Below, piece by piece: positions 22,901 through 32,964 of a DNA stretch of 64,000 nucleotides (its first letter is position 1; each line of letters begins with the position of its first letter). Source of the DNA: Micractinium sp. NFX-FRZ. Taxonomy: Eukaryota > Chlorophyta > Trebouxiophyceae > Chlorellales > Chlorellaceae. A program made the translations under genes and the position numbers. The stretch spans positions 62,001 through 126,000 of the forward strand of contig JAPTJF010000128.1 of NCBI GenBank assembly GCA_029339195.1, in the 5' to 3' direction. The notes beneath the pieces were generated by a model. That model saw only the letters and a list, made by a program, of their open reading frames with translations. It did no database searches and was not told where the DNA came from.

Positions 22901-24734
22901 ACATGTGTGCTCCCCTTGCAGGCATGTACTGCGCCTCCCACCAGGTGTGCAGGGGCAGTACAGCAGCATAAGCAGGGTGGGCGGCCTGGGGTATTACAGG
23001 CATCGAATGCCGCATTGAGGGCAGAGGGGACCACGTGGCTCTTGCCCTGCTGCTCTTCACCCCAGCCCTGTTTAGGGCCAGCGCGGCACACACTTTTGCT
23101 GCGGCGGCGTACAGCAATGGCTCGACAGGCGCGAGTGCATGCCACCCTCGGCTTTACCAGCGCCTCACCCACCTGCCTGTCGCTCCTGCCGCATGCATTG
23201 GAAGCTACAAAGTTGCGCTCCTCCAAGCTTGAAAGCCTGTGCCTCGCAGGAGCTGCGTGAGCTGGCGGTGCGGGGTGTGGACGGCCCAGGCATGCATATA
23301 CTGGATGTGCTGCCAGATGCCTTTGAGACAGTGCCTGGTGAGGGGGCTTGTTTTGGGGACATGCAGCTGAGGCGCTGCTGCAAGCTCTGGTAGACAGCTG
23401 TTCCTTTCGTGTTTGTTGGTGACAGGCGTGCAGCTGCCAAGCGCTCCTCATGCCTGCCTGCTCACGTCCACACTCCCGTCTACCCACACGCTTGCTGCTC
23501 CTCAGGCATCCAGGATGCCCGCACCCAGCGGCAGGCGATTGTGGATGGCATGCTGGCACACCCGCCCAAAGTAAGCGGTGCCGGTGTGCAGGGCTGGGCC
23601 CTTGACAGGGGAGCGCAGCCGGGCAGGATCGTGGCACATGCCATGAGTGCCTTGCAGTACTACGACTAGTCAGCACGCCTCTTGCTCTGGCAGCACCCTC
23701 CTCCAAAACTATGGTCAGTGCAGCGGGGAGCATTGCTGCCTCCAGTCTCCATCTCAGCCGGCCAGTGCCTGTCAAAGTACGCCCCCTTGCTGAGCATGGC
23801 CCTTGCCCCCTGCGGCCCGCCGTTGCAGATGTTCACTGCCCGCGTGCGCCGGCACGCGCCGAAGAAGATGAGGCAGAAGGTGGTGGGCGCGGCGCTCTCT
23901 CTGGCAAACAAAGTGCACATCCCAGGAGAGCGGGAGAGCAGCGGGCCTCTGGAGCCTTTGGTGAGCTTCACATGAAAGATGACGAATGGCATTGATGTCG
24001 GGAGAGTCATTGAGGGATTGAAGGATTAATTCAACTGAGGAGCTCAAGTTGCACGCCTTTGCTCACAATGCGCATGCCTCTTGCACTGCATGATGCACCC
24101 CACACACCGCGCCACTACCACCGACGCCCGTTGCAGCAGCAGGTTTACTCTCCCAACTTACCTTCACGTGCCTTCTTCTCATCACAGGAGGAGGCCTCTG
24201 ACGTGAGCGACTCCGAGGTGTCCAGCCTGGCAACCTCTCTGGCAGATGCTGAGCTCGGCCAGGGGTGGGCGCATTATGCCCCGCCCGCAGAGCAGGTGGG
24301 CGCTCACGCAGCAGGCAGGCTGGTTGGCTGGCTGGCTGCCAAGCTGTGCGTGGCCAGACACACACGTCTCACTTGGTACATTTAGTTTTTCAAGCTGTTC
24401 ACATGAGCCCTGCTGGCTCCCGGGCACTCCTGGCACTTTTCGGTTCACCATGCGTCACCAACCCCTTCCCTTCCCGCCGCTGCAGGAGATGGGTCGCACC
24501 CATGTCAGGGTGGCCGCAGAGGCGCTGCCGCCGGCGCCGCCGCTGGTGGGCCTTGCACGGGACGAGGCACAGCAGGCGCAGCATCCATGGCTGCTGTGGC
24601 AGCACGAGCAGCAGCAGCAGGGCGGCGGTGGAGGTGGCAGAGGCGTGCAGATCAGGCAGCACTCTGCGCGCATGGTGCAAGTGCTGGAGGAGAAGGGCCC
24701 TGAACTGCAGCGGGCGTGGAGTGTCGCTTATTGA
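19989..24734 (+). CDS. PLAC8-family Cys-rich membrane protein, tandem copy B, 15 exons
   Basis: The product is 432 residues from exons 19989-20085, 20334-20433, 20649-20747, 21027-21100, 21387-21455, 21724-21789, 22123-22183, 22398-22452, 22698-22710, 22922-22944, 23250-23337, 23506-23570, 23829-23960, 24188-24295 and 24486-24734; all phases close. It matches copy A exon by exon, with the same hydrophobic GCIFGCGIGQ segment, WYSCHARERLRRRYN, VHFFCMYCASHQ and the same last residues RAWSVAY. Two introns (21456-21723 and 22711-22921) split exons that are whole in copy A, each after the first base of a Cys codon. The second split leaves micro-exons of 13 and 23 bases. The C-terminal 80 residues are longer and Gln/Gly-rich compared with copy A. 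A role at a membrane is inferred from the family only. Confidence 0.86.
20408..20729 (+). repeat. 322-bp block identical to 15921-16242
   Basis: This is the second member of the identical pair, 4,487 bases from the first. It covers part of exon 2, intron 2 and most of exon 3 of copy B. A further 69-bp identity (16772-16840 and 21382-21450) covers the start of the REYILPFRGVG exon. Confidence 0.93.
21456..21723 (+). other. intron present only in PLAC8 copy B (first)
   Basis: A 268-base GTGAGC...CCAG intron interrupts the codon TGC of KALCWMYF after its T. In copy A the same codons at about 16835-16855 run without a break, and the flanking exon sequence aligns without any gain or loss of bases. 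Confidence 0.85.
22711..22921 (+). other. intron present only in PLAC8 copy B (second)
   Basis: A 211-base intron with a GTGCGT donor and TTGCAG acceptor splits VHFFCMYC after the T of the first Cys codon. Copy A encodes the same peptide in one 36-base exon. Removing the intron restores 36 coding bases exactly, which supports the model despite the 13-base exon it creates. Confidence 0.78.
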
Positions 24735-24966
24735 CTGCCAGGCAAACCAGGACGCTTGCTTGCCTGCTTGCTTGCTTGCTTGCTTCCTGCCCCCTGCCGC
24801 TGTCCTGCCAGTTCAGGCTCGATGCTTTTTTTGGTCCGCGCTCTTCACGCTCTCGCATGCTTATGCCGGCGCTGCTGCAGCACCTGCACCCGCCTGCTCC
24901 CGCCTGCTGTTGCACCATGGCTATGTACACTATCTAGCAGTGCGTTCCATCTATAGAGCATGGTTG

Positions 24967-24971
24967 TGTAA
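24967..24971 (+). promoter_or_regulatory. TGTAA polyadenylation-type signal, PLAC8 copy B
   Basis: TGTAA occurs 233 bases past the stop of copy B. This is the usual algal signal and the distance suits a 3' UTR of ordinary length. It has not been shown to be used. Confidence 0.45.
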
Positions 24972-25018
24972 GATGATACAGCTCATGGCCCAAAGAGTGA
25001 ACTTCACTGCTCTCAGGC

Positions 25019-25075
25019 TTACAGGATGGGCACCACACACCACACTGCTCCCAGGCCCATAGGATGGGCACCACA
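25019..25075 (-). repeat. 38-bp direct repeat spanning a TGTAA signal
   Basis: GGATGGGCACCACACA occurs at about 25025 and again at about 25063, just past the stop of the minus-strand gene. The first copy is joined to TTACA (25019-25023), which is TGTAA on the minus strand, 68 bases after the stop at 25091. The second copy carries TATAGG-like text instead, so only one copy keeps the signal. Confidence 0.6.
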
Positions 25076-25090
25076 CAACCAGTCCAGCCA

Positions 25091-27674
25091 TCACTGGTGG
25101 GCTCCCCACCCCGGCGCCGCCGCCTGGCGCCCTGCCTTGCCCTGTCGGCGCTGCAGCAGCAGCTGGCGCAGCGCCCCGCTGAGCCCCATGCGCCCAGGCG
25201 CACCCGCCGCCTGCGACCCAGAGCTGCTTCCCGTGTCAGATCCGTATCCGCCATGCTCCTGCACCCGCCCCCCGCCTGCAGTCATCACCTGGCAGCCGGC
25301 TGCCCCAACCGGCGCTGGCGGCGGCCCTGCATGTGCGCTGGCGAAGCCTCCTGCCGGTTGCCTGCGCTGACTCTGCGCTTGGCTGGCGGCGCTGCTGAAG
25401 AGGGGCCCAAAGTCCTCTGAAACGCGCTGCTCCCAGGCCCGCGCCTCGTAGGGAGGCAACTGGGTAGCCAAGAGGGAGGATGGGAACAGGTAACGTTATA
25501 CGTGTCAGTCAGAAAATGCACAGCACAGCACAGCACAGCGCAGAGCAGAGCACCTCTATACTGCACAGAGCACATCACATGAAAGCCAAGAACCTCACCG
25601 GAGGTGGCGCCTGGGGCCTGTGGCGCTGCGCCCTGGCGGCCCCACTGGCAACAGCTGCACCCGGCCTTGCGGGCGGGCGGGGCGGGCGCCCAGCCGGACG
25701 AGTGCACGCCGCGCTGCCTGGGCCGCCCATGCGCAGGGCGGCATTGCTGCCTGACTGCCTGAATGCAGCGTCCCAAGGCAGTGCGACTGTGTCAGTGCTG
25801 TCAGCAACAGCGGGCACGCTGTGCTGTGCCTGCTGTGCGTGCTGTGCTGCGAAGTTGCTGCCACCCTGGCGCCCCACAGCGTCAATCACTCGGCGCACCG
25901 CTGTCCAGGGGCGGTAAGCCGCCTGCTGCTGCTGCTGCCGCTGCTGCAGCTGCTGGCTTTCTATGCATGCTGCGCCACGGCACGGCAAATCAGAAGGGTC
26001 GGAGGCTGCTAGCCAGTCACGATGCCTTGCATCTCCCGCCTCAATGTGCCTGGGAGGCCCGCCAGCAGCAACAGCAGCAGCGCCTGCCGCAGGCCGCTGC
26101 GCCAGGAAGAGCGCCGCGGCGGTGCTGCGGCTCAGCACACCCACTGCTGCCACGGTGGCTGCGCTGGAAGGCGGTGCCGGCCGCTGCACACCCCATTTAC
26201 TGCCCTGATGACCCAGCGGCATGAAAGTCACTTGGGTGCTGACCATGGGGACTGGGCCAGGCAGCACCGGCCCCTTGTGCCCGCCACCGGCTGCCCCGCC
26301 ATATGCCTGATTGCTGCCGCTGCCAGCGGCACTGCCCTGTCCCCTGCTGCCTAGTGCGCCGCTGCCCTGGCATCCCTGGCCAGCTAAGTGGGCACCTCCA
26401 GTGCTGACCAGGCTGCCAAGGCTGCTCCCCGAAAACCGGCAGGCCCCCGCCGCCAGCGGGGATGTGTCCTCATCTGCCCCGGAGCGCCCCGCTGGCAGCA
26501 CCGCTTGGTGAGCTGGCGCTGCACAAGTTGCGCGGCGGCTGAGCACGGGGCTGGCGCCACCAGCAGCAGCTGCTGGGGGTGCCACAGGTGCCGGCGGTGC
26601 CACCGCTGGGGGCTTGGCAGGCACAGCTGCCGGCCTGGCAGGCGGCGGCTGGGCAGGCACCTGGGCTCCACGGCTGTCGGGCACGCCGCACATGCTGCCA
26701 GCGGCCGCATCTGCAGGGGGCAGCGCAGTCTGGGAGCCTCCGTGTGCGGCGGGCCGCATGTCGCATGCCTGGTAAGTGCTGCTGCGCTGGTGCCCGCTGC
26801 TGTGGGTGGCAAGGCCGGTGGACTCCCCCAGCAGTACCATGTCGCTCACATCCTTCATGACAAGTTCAGGGGGGACATGCAATTCAGGTAACTTCACAAA
26901 TTTGATGATGAAAGGACTTCAGGAGACAAGAGCGCCAGTTGTGACGCGCCCAGCAGAATGCGACCAGGCGTGGCAGCCAGTTTTGGGGAGGGGCCAGCCG
27001 GCCGGTGAGCAGAGGATAACAGAGGGCGGGGAGGCGGGCAGGACATCCGAGCAGGTCCTGCGCATGCATGAAAATCTAAGGTGGCTGCCTTGGACTGAAA
27101 GAGCCGGGCAGGCAGCGGGACTCACCGAGAAGCGCACGCCCCTGCCTGCAGGCACCATGCGCGGCGGGCTGCCCAGTGTTTTCCCACCGCCAGTGGCTGC
27201 CGTGTCTGCACAGCTGTTCTCGTCATGCAGCACCGACAGCTCTGAAGCAGCAGTGTGGAAGCGCTGCAGGTTTGTGGTGAGAGGGAGGTGGCAGGCTGGC
27301 TGTTTGAGGGGTGAACGGCAGAGGGCAGCTAGGATGCAAGCACAGAAAATGCCAGCACCCACGTTGCGGGCACCCCTGCAACTCCCGCAATATGCTTGCA
27401 TGCAGCAAAGGCGCGCCTGTGTGGCCATGCTCGTTGCACGTGATGGCTGTGCTTGTGCCACCCCTCGGGCTGGCGGGCTGTGCCGCTGGCGTCCGTGCTG
27501 CGTGGCCCAGGCCGCTTGTGCAGCGCCGCCTCCCTCCTCAGGAATTGCAGACAGCTGGCGCCGGTGGGAGCTGACCACTGACCTCCCGCCACCATGCCCG
27601 CCCAGTGCGCTCAGCGAAGCCAGGCTGCTGTCGTCATGATCCAAACTGCCCAGTGGAGAGCGCCAAGCCGCCAT
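25091..27674 (-). CDS. unknown low-complexity protein, 4 exons
   Basis: I do not recognise this protein. The model gives 670 residues from exons 27674-27462, 27263-27126, 26891-25599 and 25459-25091, all in phase. It is rich in Ala, Gly, Pro and Gln and looks largely disordered. The more complex parts are DHDDSSLASLSALGG and RRQLSAIPEEG near the start, FHTAASELSVLHDENSC, LPELHVPPELVMKDVSDMV around residues 118-136, PWTAVRRVIDAVG and YEARAWEQRVSEDFGPLF near the C-terminus. RGVRF (about residue 112) fits the RVxF docking motif for protein phosphatase 1, which is common by chance. The acceptor of exon 3 is AAG rather than CAG. Further 5' exons cannot be excluded. It shares a 431-base divergent promoter region with the LEA-like gene. 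Confidence 0.72.
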
Positions 27675-28105
27675 CCTGGGTGCTGCCCGGCGGCGGCAGG
27701 GGCGGCAGCGGCGGCTCCTGCGGCGGCGGCGGTGCCTCGCCCAACTGCCTGCAGCTCCCCGCCTGCCGCCGTCACACGGCGCGCCGCTGTCTTTGCCTTG
27801 GCCCCTGTAGCCAACCGCCGGATTTTCGAACCGCCAATTCGCTGTAAGAAGGGTGCGGTTGGGCCGGAGCGCAGTGCGTTCTCAGCGGGCCAGATGAAAC
27901 AGCGGGATGCAAGCAGCAAATCTGCACGAAGCGAGGAGTTCTGCGGCAGAGCGGTGAGGAGGGCACAGGGCACAGCGGCAGCGCCAGCGCACAGCGCGGG
28001 AAGCTGCGCAGGCAGGTGGGCATCTGGGTGCTTGTCAGGCGCACTGTCGTGTTTCAGCCTCCATCTCGTGTTCTGTGATAAACACCCTCTGTACACCAGT
28101 CCAAT
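27675..28105. other. divergent promoter region, unknown gene and LEA-like gene
   Basis: These 431 bases separate the two ATGs on opposite strands. An AT-richer patch (AACCGCCGGATTTTCGAACC area near 27810-27850) stands out against the GC-rich background. No firmly identifiable promoter box was found. Shared stress control of both genes is possible but not shown. Confidence 0.45.
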
Positions 28106-29015
28106 ATGGAGTCCAAGGAGGACTACAGCCGCGAGGAGCACCACAAGCAGACCAAGGAGAGCGGTGGTGAGTGAGCGTGGTGTGTGTGGGTGCAGGGGCA
28201 GACTGCAGGCCCTCGGTGGTGCTGGCCGGGGCTGACTGCATGCCCTGGCGCTTGCCTGGGGCTCAGGGAGCCGTCCAAGGGCGGAGCATCCTTGGAACTG
28301 TTGGCACCGCCGCCACACGACTGCCGACGCGTGTGCCCCCATGTGCTGCCTCCCAGACAGCCCAGTGCTGCCAAGGTCCTCTGCTCTCTTCCCTGACCCC
28401 ATTCCTCTGCAGGCTTGGGCATGGGAGGTCCCACCACCGGTGCCACCACCACGGGCGCGACCACTGGAGGCATGACTGGCGGCGAGGGGATGGGCCACAA
28501 GGTGGCACGCAAGGCTGGCGAGGTGAGGGGAGGGTGGCGAGGGAGAGTCGCTGGAGTAGGTGTGAGAGGTGAGGCCTCGGGCAGAAAGGTGGCACACAAG
28601 GGCGGGGGAAGGAGGGGAGAAGTGGGGGATCTCGCCGGCCCGGGGCTGGCCGGCTGCTCTGCTCTTGAGCACCAGCTGGTCGTTCCTGGCTGCCTTAGCA
28701 GCTGTGGGCGACAGTTAGTCTCCCCCACAGTACCTCTCAGCAGTGCTGCGCAGCCCTCCCTAGGACAGCACCCACCTGGCCAACCGCAGGCTAAGTGCAC
28801 GCCGCCCTGCTGCCCCCACCCCCACCCCACACCCCACACCTTCCCTGCAGGCCTGGGAGGGCACCAAGGGCGCTGTGGAGCAGGGCAAGGAGCGCGCCTC
28901 GGCGGCTACCGGCATGGGCACTGGCGCTGGCACCACCGGCATGGGCACAAGCGGGATGACAGGTGGCACCACCGGCACCACCACCGAGTACCAGCACACC
29001 GCCTCCCGCACCTGA
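28106..29015 (+). CDS. small LEA-like hydrophilic stress protein, 3 exons
   Basis: Exons 28106-28166, 28413-28522 and 28851-29015 give 111 residues in phase. The N-terminus MESKEDYSREEHHKQTKESG and the segment KVARKAGEAWEGTKGAVEQG are charged, Lys/Glu-rich and lack Cys and Trp-rich cores, like group 3 late embryogenesis abundant proteins. They are separated by Gly/Thr/Met-rich repeats (GMGGPTTGATTTGATTGG), and similar Gly/Thr text forms the C-terminus. LEA proteins protect membranes and enzymes in drying or freezing; in algae they are induced by cold and drought. No signal peptide is visible, so a cytosolic location is inferred. The stop codon lies inside the first unit of a 3' minisatellite. 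Confidence 0.75.
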
Positions 29016-29135
29016 GCCCGCCTGGAGGTGCTGCCAGAAGTGCACCTGAGCCCGCCTGGCGGTGCTGCCAGAACAGGGCACCTGAGCCCGCCTGGCGCGC
29101 ACCTGAGCCTGCCTGGTGCTGCTGCCAGAAGGGTC
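29006..29135 (+). repeat. minisatellite starting at the LEA-like stop codon
   Basis: The unit CACCTGAGCCCGCCTGG plus CGGTGCTGCCAGAA-like text occurs about four times from 29009, spaced 33, 37 and about 19 bases. The first unit contains the last Thr codon and the TGA stop of the LEA-like gene; later units lie in the 3' UTR. Confidence 0.8.
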
Positions 29136-29445
29136 CTCGCTGATTGGACATGGCCGTGCATGGGCATGCTCCCTCTGGCATGGCGCTACTTGCCAGAGGA
29201 AGCGGCGTGCTGTTGATCATTTGCATGCATGCGATGTAAAGAGCAGGAAACGGCGCGGCGTACGCTGTGCAACAGCATGCTGCAAAGCAAGAGAGGAGAC
29301 AGAGAAAAGAGGGGAGCAAGCGATATCGATCTGAGCCTGTTCAAATGTGTAGGGTGCCGCAGGGGTGCACTGGCACTGTCAGCCGCCTCCGCTGAACCAC
29401 CCCCAGTCTTGACATGTGGTGCCACCGCCGCGCATGGCTGCTTCA
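29016..29445. other. convergent 3' flanks of LEA-like and MYND genes
   Basis: These 430 bases hold the LEA 3' minisatellite, a TGTAA for that gene and the 3' flank of the minus-strand MYND gene. No coding exon was recognised. Confidence 0.55.
29235..29239 (+). promoter_or_regulatory. TGTAA polyadenylation-type signal, LEA-like gene
   Basis: TGTAA lies 220 bases past the LEA-like stop and beyond the minisatellite, so the repeat would be part of the 3' UTR if this signal is used. Confidence 0.5.
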
Positions 29446-32400
29446 TCAGGGTACATTGGCTGCAGAGCCCTCCACAACTGCCGCCGCTGCTACACTGGCT
29501 GCTAGTGCACGGCATGCCGGCTTGTGCTGGCGCCAGTCGGCGCGGCAGCACACCTCCCCACAGTAGCGAGCCGCCCTGCAGCCGCCGCCGCACCGCCTGC
29601 TGTGGCATGCCGCCTCCTCCTCGCAACCACCCGTGGGGTTGGGGCAGCCCAGGTGGGCGCAGCTGCGGTGCGCCAGGGCCAGTGTGCGCCGCAGTTCAGC
29701 TGGGGAGCACCGTGGGGCGGGGCTGCCTGCGCTGCCAGGCAGGCAAGGCTGCTGCACCTCTGTTGCTTCTGCTTCTTCCTCAACTGCTTGCTGGACCATC
29801 TGCAGCAGGTCGTTGATTTGCTGCTCATTCGGCTCGCTGTCCTCTGCAACACTGCTGCCGCTGCCAGCACCGCTGCCTGCCGGCCGCAGCGGGGATAGCG
29901 CAGCTGCTGCGGCGGCCATTGTAAGAAGGCAGCAGTGCATCTGCCTTCAAAGGGGTGAGTGAGGGAGGGGCAGGTGTTAGGCAGAGGTTAGGTCGTTGTG
30001 AAGCCGGGACACAACGGTTGCTGTCACTGCATCCCAGTTACTGCATCCATCATTGCCGGTGGGCCTGCACTGCCAGTAACACAGGCAGCTGGCCTTACCT
30101 CACGTCAGGGCCGTGAGCAAAGGAGCAGGCGCCGCCAGCTGCTGCCACCACCGCCCCTGCGAGAGCCGCGCATGCGTCCAGGGCACACTGGGTTGCAGCC
30201 CTCAGAGACGGCAGGGCAGGGCATCCCGCCAATGGGTCGCTGCTGGTGGGGGCCGCAGCTGCTGCGGCAGGCCGCGGCCCCCTGCTCACTGCCGCTAACG
30301 CATGGGCCACCTTGCCGGCAGTGACAGACATCCCGAGCAGCGCAGAATGGACAGCGGCTGGCACATCTGCCGGTTCAGCTGCTGCGCCACCCTCTTCCGC
30401 CCGCCCCGCTGCCGCCGGCGGCCCGCTGCTGTCCTTTGCCTCGGTGTGCTTGGCAACCCGCTGCGCGCCTGCTGCCCCTCCGCCTGCTGCTGCCGCCCGC
30501 TGCTCCGCTCCTGCTGCCGCTGCCGCCCGCTGCTCCGCTCCTGCTGCCGCTGCCGGCTGCTCCACCCCTGCTGCTGCTGCTCCGTCATCCACCCCTCCTG
30601 CTGCCCGCCAAGATGCATGCAGGAGCAGCTGAGACCAGCCTGCGCACAGCCGTGACATCGCTCCCAGGTCCATCGTCTCTGGGTGGCACTTGCACGACAG
30701 GGAGACGTCCAGCTGCTGCCAGCGGTGCAGCCGCCAGCCCAGCTGCAGCAGCGCCTCCGCTGCAGACATGCAGCCGGCCGCCAGCTGCCAGTCTGGTGCT
30801 TCGCCGGCTGTGACGTTGGCGGCAGGCAGGCGGGGCAGGTGAACTGCAGCTGGGGGGCGGGCGGAGGGGTGGGTGGGTTGGGGACGCGTGGGGCGGCAGT
30901 AGCAGGGTAGGAGGCCCACAGGCAGCGCCATATGCGGGCAGCCCGGCAGGCAAGCGGGACGCACGCACGCAGGGCTGTGGGGCCGACGCCTCTGATAGGG
31001 CAGGCGGCCTTCACACAGTGCCGCAGGCAGACAACGAACACCCCATGCCGGCAGGGGGACAGGCGGGCATGGTGGGAGCGGCCAACCACACACGCGATTC
31101 ACTTACGCATCCCGACCAGTCCTTCCTGAAGCACGTGCAGGTTGCAACCAAATGCGAGCAGCACGGTTGCCGCCAGCTCGCGCTGCGCATCTTTGCTCTG
31201 CGCTGCCCCCTCGCTGGGTGCTGCCCCCATAGCCAGCTCTTCCAGCTGCTGCATAGTGCCAGCCACTGTAGCCGCCAGCGAGGCCAGCAGCTCAACAGCA
31301 AACGCAGACGCCTCATAATCGGCGGGTGAGCACCCGGGAGCGGCAGCAGGGCTGGCTGGCACGGGCAGGGAGCCTGCTGCGGTGGGGCCGGCAGGCAGGG
31401 CAATGGTGCCTTGGCCTTGCGACGCTGCCGCTTCGCCTTCCGCCTGCTCAGGCTGCGAGGCACCCCACACGCGAGCGGCGCTTGCACCCCACAGAAGATT
31501 GTTGCCGCCACCAAGCGAGAGCGCTGACGCTGGCAACCTGCTCTGCTGGGTGGTCGCGAAAACTGACGCATAGCTGCCCCCTGCTGCAGCCAGGTGCGAC
31601 CCGTCGCGGTAGCTGACCAGCCAGCGCAGTGTATGGGTGCAGTGCGAAGTGGCTGCAAGCAGAGCCAGCAGGTGCTGCTGTGGCTCCAGGCCGCGTGGGC
31701 AGCGGACCGTCAGCGTGCGCAGCAGCGCGAGTACGTCGCGCAGCGCACCCGCCGCCCCGTGCACCGTCCAGCACACGGCTGGGAAGGGCAGCTGAGAGGT
31801 GAGGAGAAGGAGGCCGCCGGTAAGGTTGTCCCAACATGCCTTGCTGACAATGGCAGCAGGGCCTGCCGCCACCCCAGCTGCTGCCAGCTGGCGCACGTAC
31901 GCGAGGGCTGCATGCGCCAGGGAGTGCAGCCGAGCATTGTCCCACTGTTCCAGCGCGCCGCGCATTTTGAAGCCGGCGCATGCAAGCATGCTTGCTCCCA
32001 TCATATTGCCGCGGGGGTCTTCAATGCCTGCGCACGAATGCACGCCAGGGGGAGGGATTGCGGGTGAAAGGGACGGGAGTCGGGCAGGCACCCCTGGGGA
32101 CCCCTCCATGCGCGCAGCACCTGCCTATTTGGGCCGGCATTGCGTGCACAGCTGCAGGGAAGCCCTGGCCCCTCGCCGGGCCCCCGCACCCCACCTGAGG
32201 CGAACCAGGTGTCGGCGCCGCAGCGGTGGGCGCACTCGAGGACGTGTGGGACCACCAGCGGGGAGGTGGCGCCGGCCCAGGGGCCCTCCCGGGTGCACAG
32301 AGTCCGGCTGTTCTCCAGCAAGAACATCAGGGAGCGAGTGCCTGACATCAGTTGCTTGGAAAACATCTTCTGAACTGTTTCAACTACAGCAGGGCAGTAT

Positions 32401-32964
32401 CTTGCGATGCCGGCGCCCGCTCCTGAGGTCGCGTCGGCGGCTGCTGCAGCGCTGCCGCTGGGCGGGGCTGGCAGGTCTGCAAACGCAGCTGCGGCTGCGC
32501 TCGTCACAGTCGCCAGCACTGAAGTGAACCGTTGCTGTGCCTGGGTTCCCAGATCAGGGACATCAGTTGAGGTCAGCAGGGAGGCCCACCCATAGAGCGA
32601 GGCCAGTACCGAGAGCTGGATTGCCGCCGCCATTGCCAGCTTAGCGTCGCCGCTGGCTGTCTGAGCCTCCAGCTGGGGCACGAGCCGAGAGGTTATTCGG
32701 CTGTGGTTCTCCGTGAGTAACCTGCAGGCACAAGAGTGCAAACAAAGGCACAGAAGGTTAACCGCACTTGCCATGCGGATGGCAGGCGGAGCGGCAGCTT
32801 CCCATTATCCTCGCTCACCTCGCCACTGTTTGCGGATTTGAACCGGCTTCTGCACCAGTTACCACGGTGCTGCACAGCTCTTGAAACTCTGCAGCCTCCG
32901 CAAGCGTGGAACACGGCTGGAGCGCGCGCCCCAGGGCAGCCACTTTGAGCCCGAAACCCGTCAT
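29446..32964 (-). CDS. large helical protein with C-terminal MYND zinc finger, 5 exons
   Basis: Exons 32964-32819, 32720-32195, 32027-31107, 30843-30104 and 29940-29446 give about 942 residues; exon 2 may begin at 32721, which makes every junction close in phase. The C-terminus carries a MYND-type zinc finger: CAHLGC, CHSRRCGG, ARYCGEVCCRADW and HKPAC, around residues 871-921, keeping the usual RYC..xC...DW..HK..C ending. The preceding 800 residues are Ala/Leu-rich and probably helical, with little homology that I can name. Such long MYND proteins form a large, poorly studied set in green algae; MYND fingers bind short proline-rich peptides. A 10-residue Ala-rich repeat with AGAEQR lies in exon 4. 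A nuclear or cytosolic adaptor role is a guess. Confidence 0.82.
30486..30570 (-). repeat. 30-bp coding minisatellite in the MYND gene
   Basis: About three 30-bp units encode a 10-residue repeat ending AGAEQR. The period keeps the reading frame, so copy-number change would alter the protein length by steps of ten residues. Confidence 0.8.

Larger units (their letters stand above)
24735..25090. other. convergent 3' flanks of PLAC8 copy B and the 25091 gene
   Basis: This 356-base region joins two gene ends. It contains a CTTG tetranucleotide run (about 24754-24787), a TGTAA signal on each strand and a 38-bp tandem repeat. No coding exon was recognised. Confidence 0.6.

Noticed and set aside
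15455..24734. The PLAC8 pair as a single long gene or assembly artefact
   Set aside because: Each copy has its own ATG and the same terminal RAWSVAY with a stop. Most introns and many exon bases differ, so the copies are real and separate, although the 322-bp identity should be confirmed by long reads.
25565..26897. Retroelement or gag-like protein in the low-complexity gene
   Set aside because: There is no zinc knuckle, protease, reverse transcriptase or terminal repeats; the exon is simply Ala/Gly/Pro/Gln-rich.
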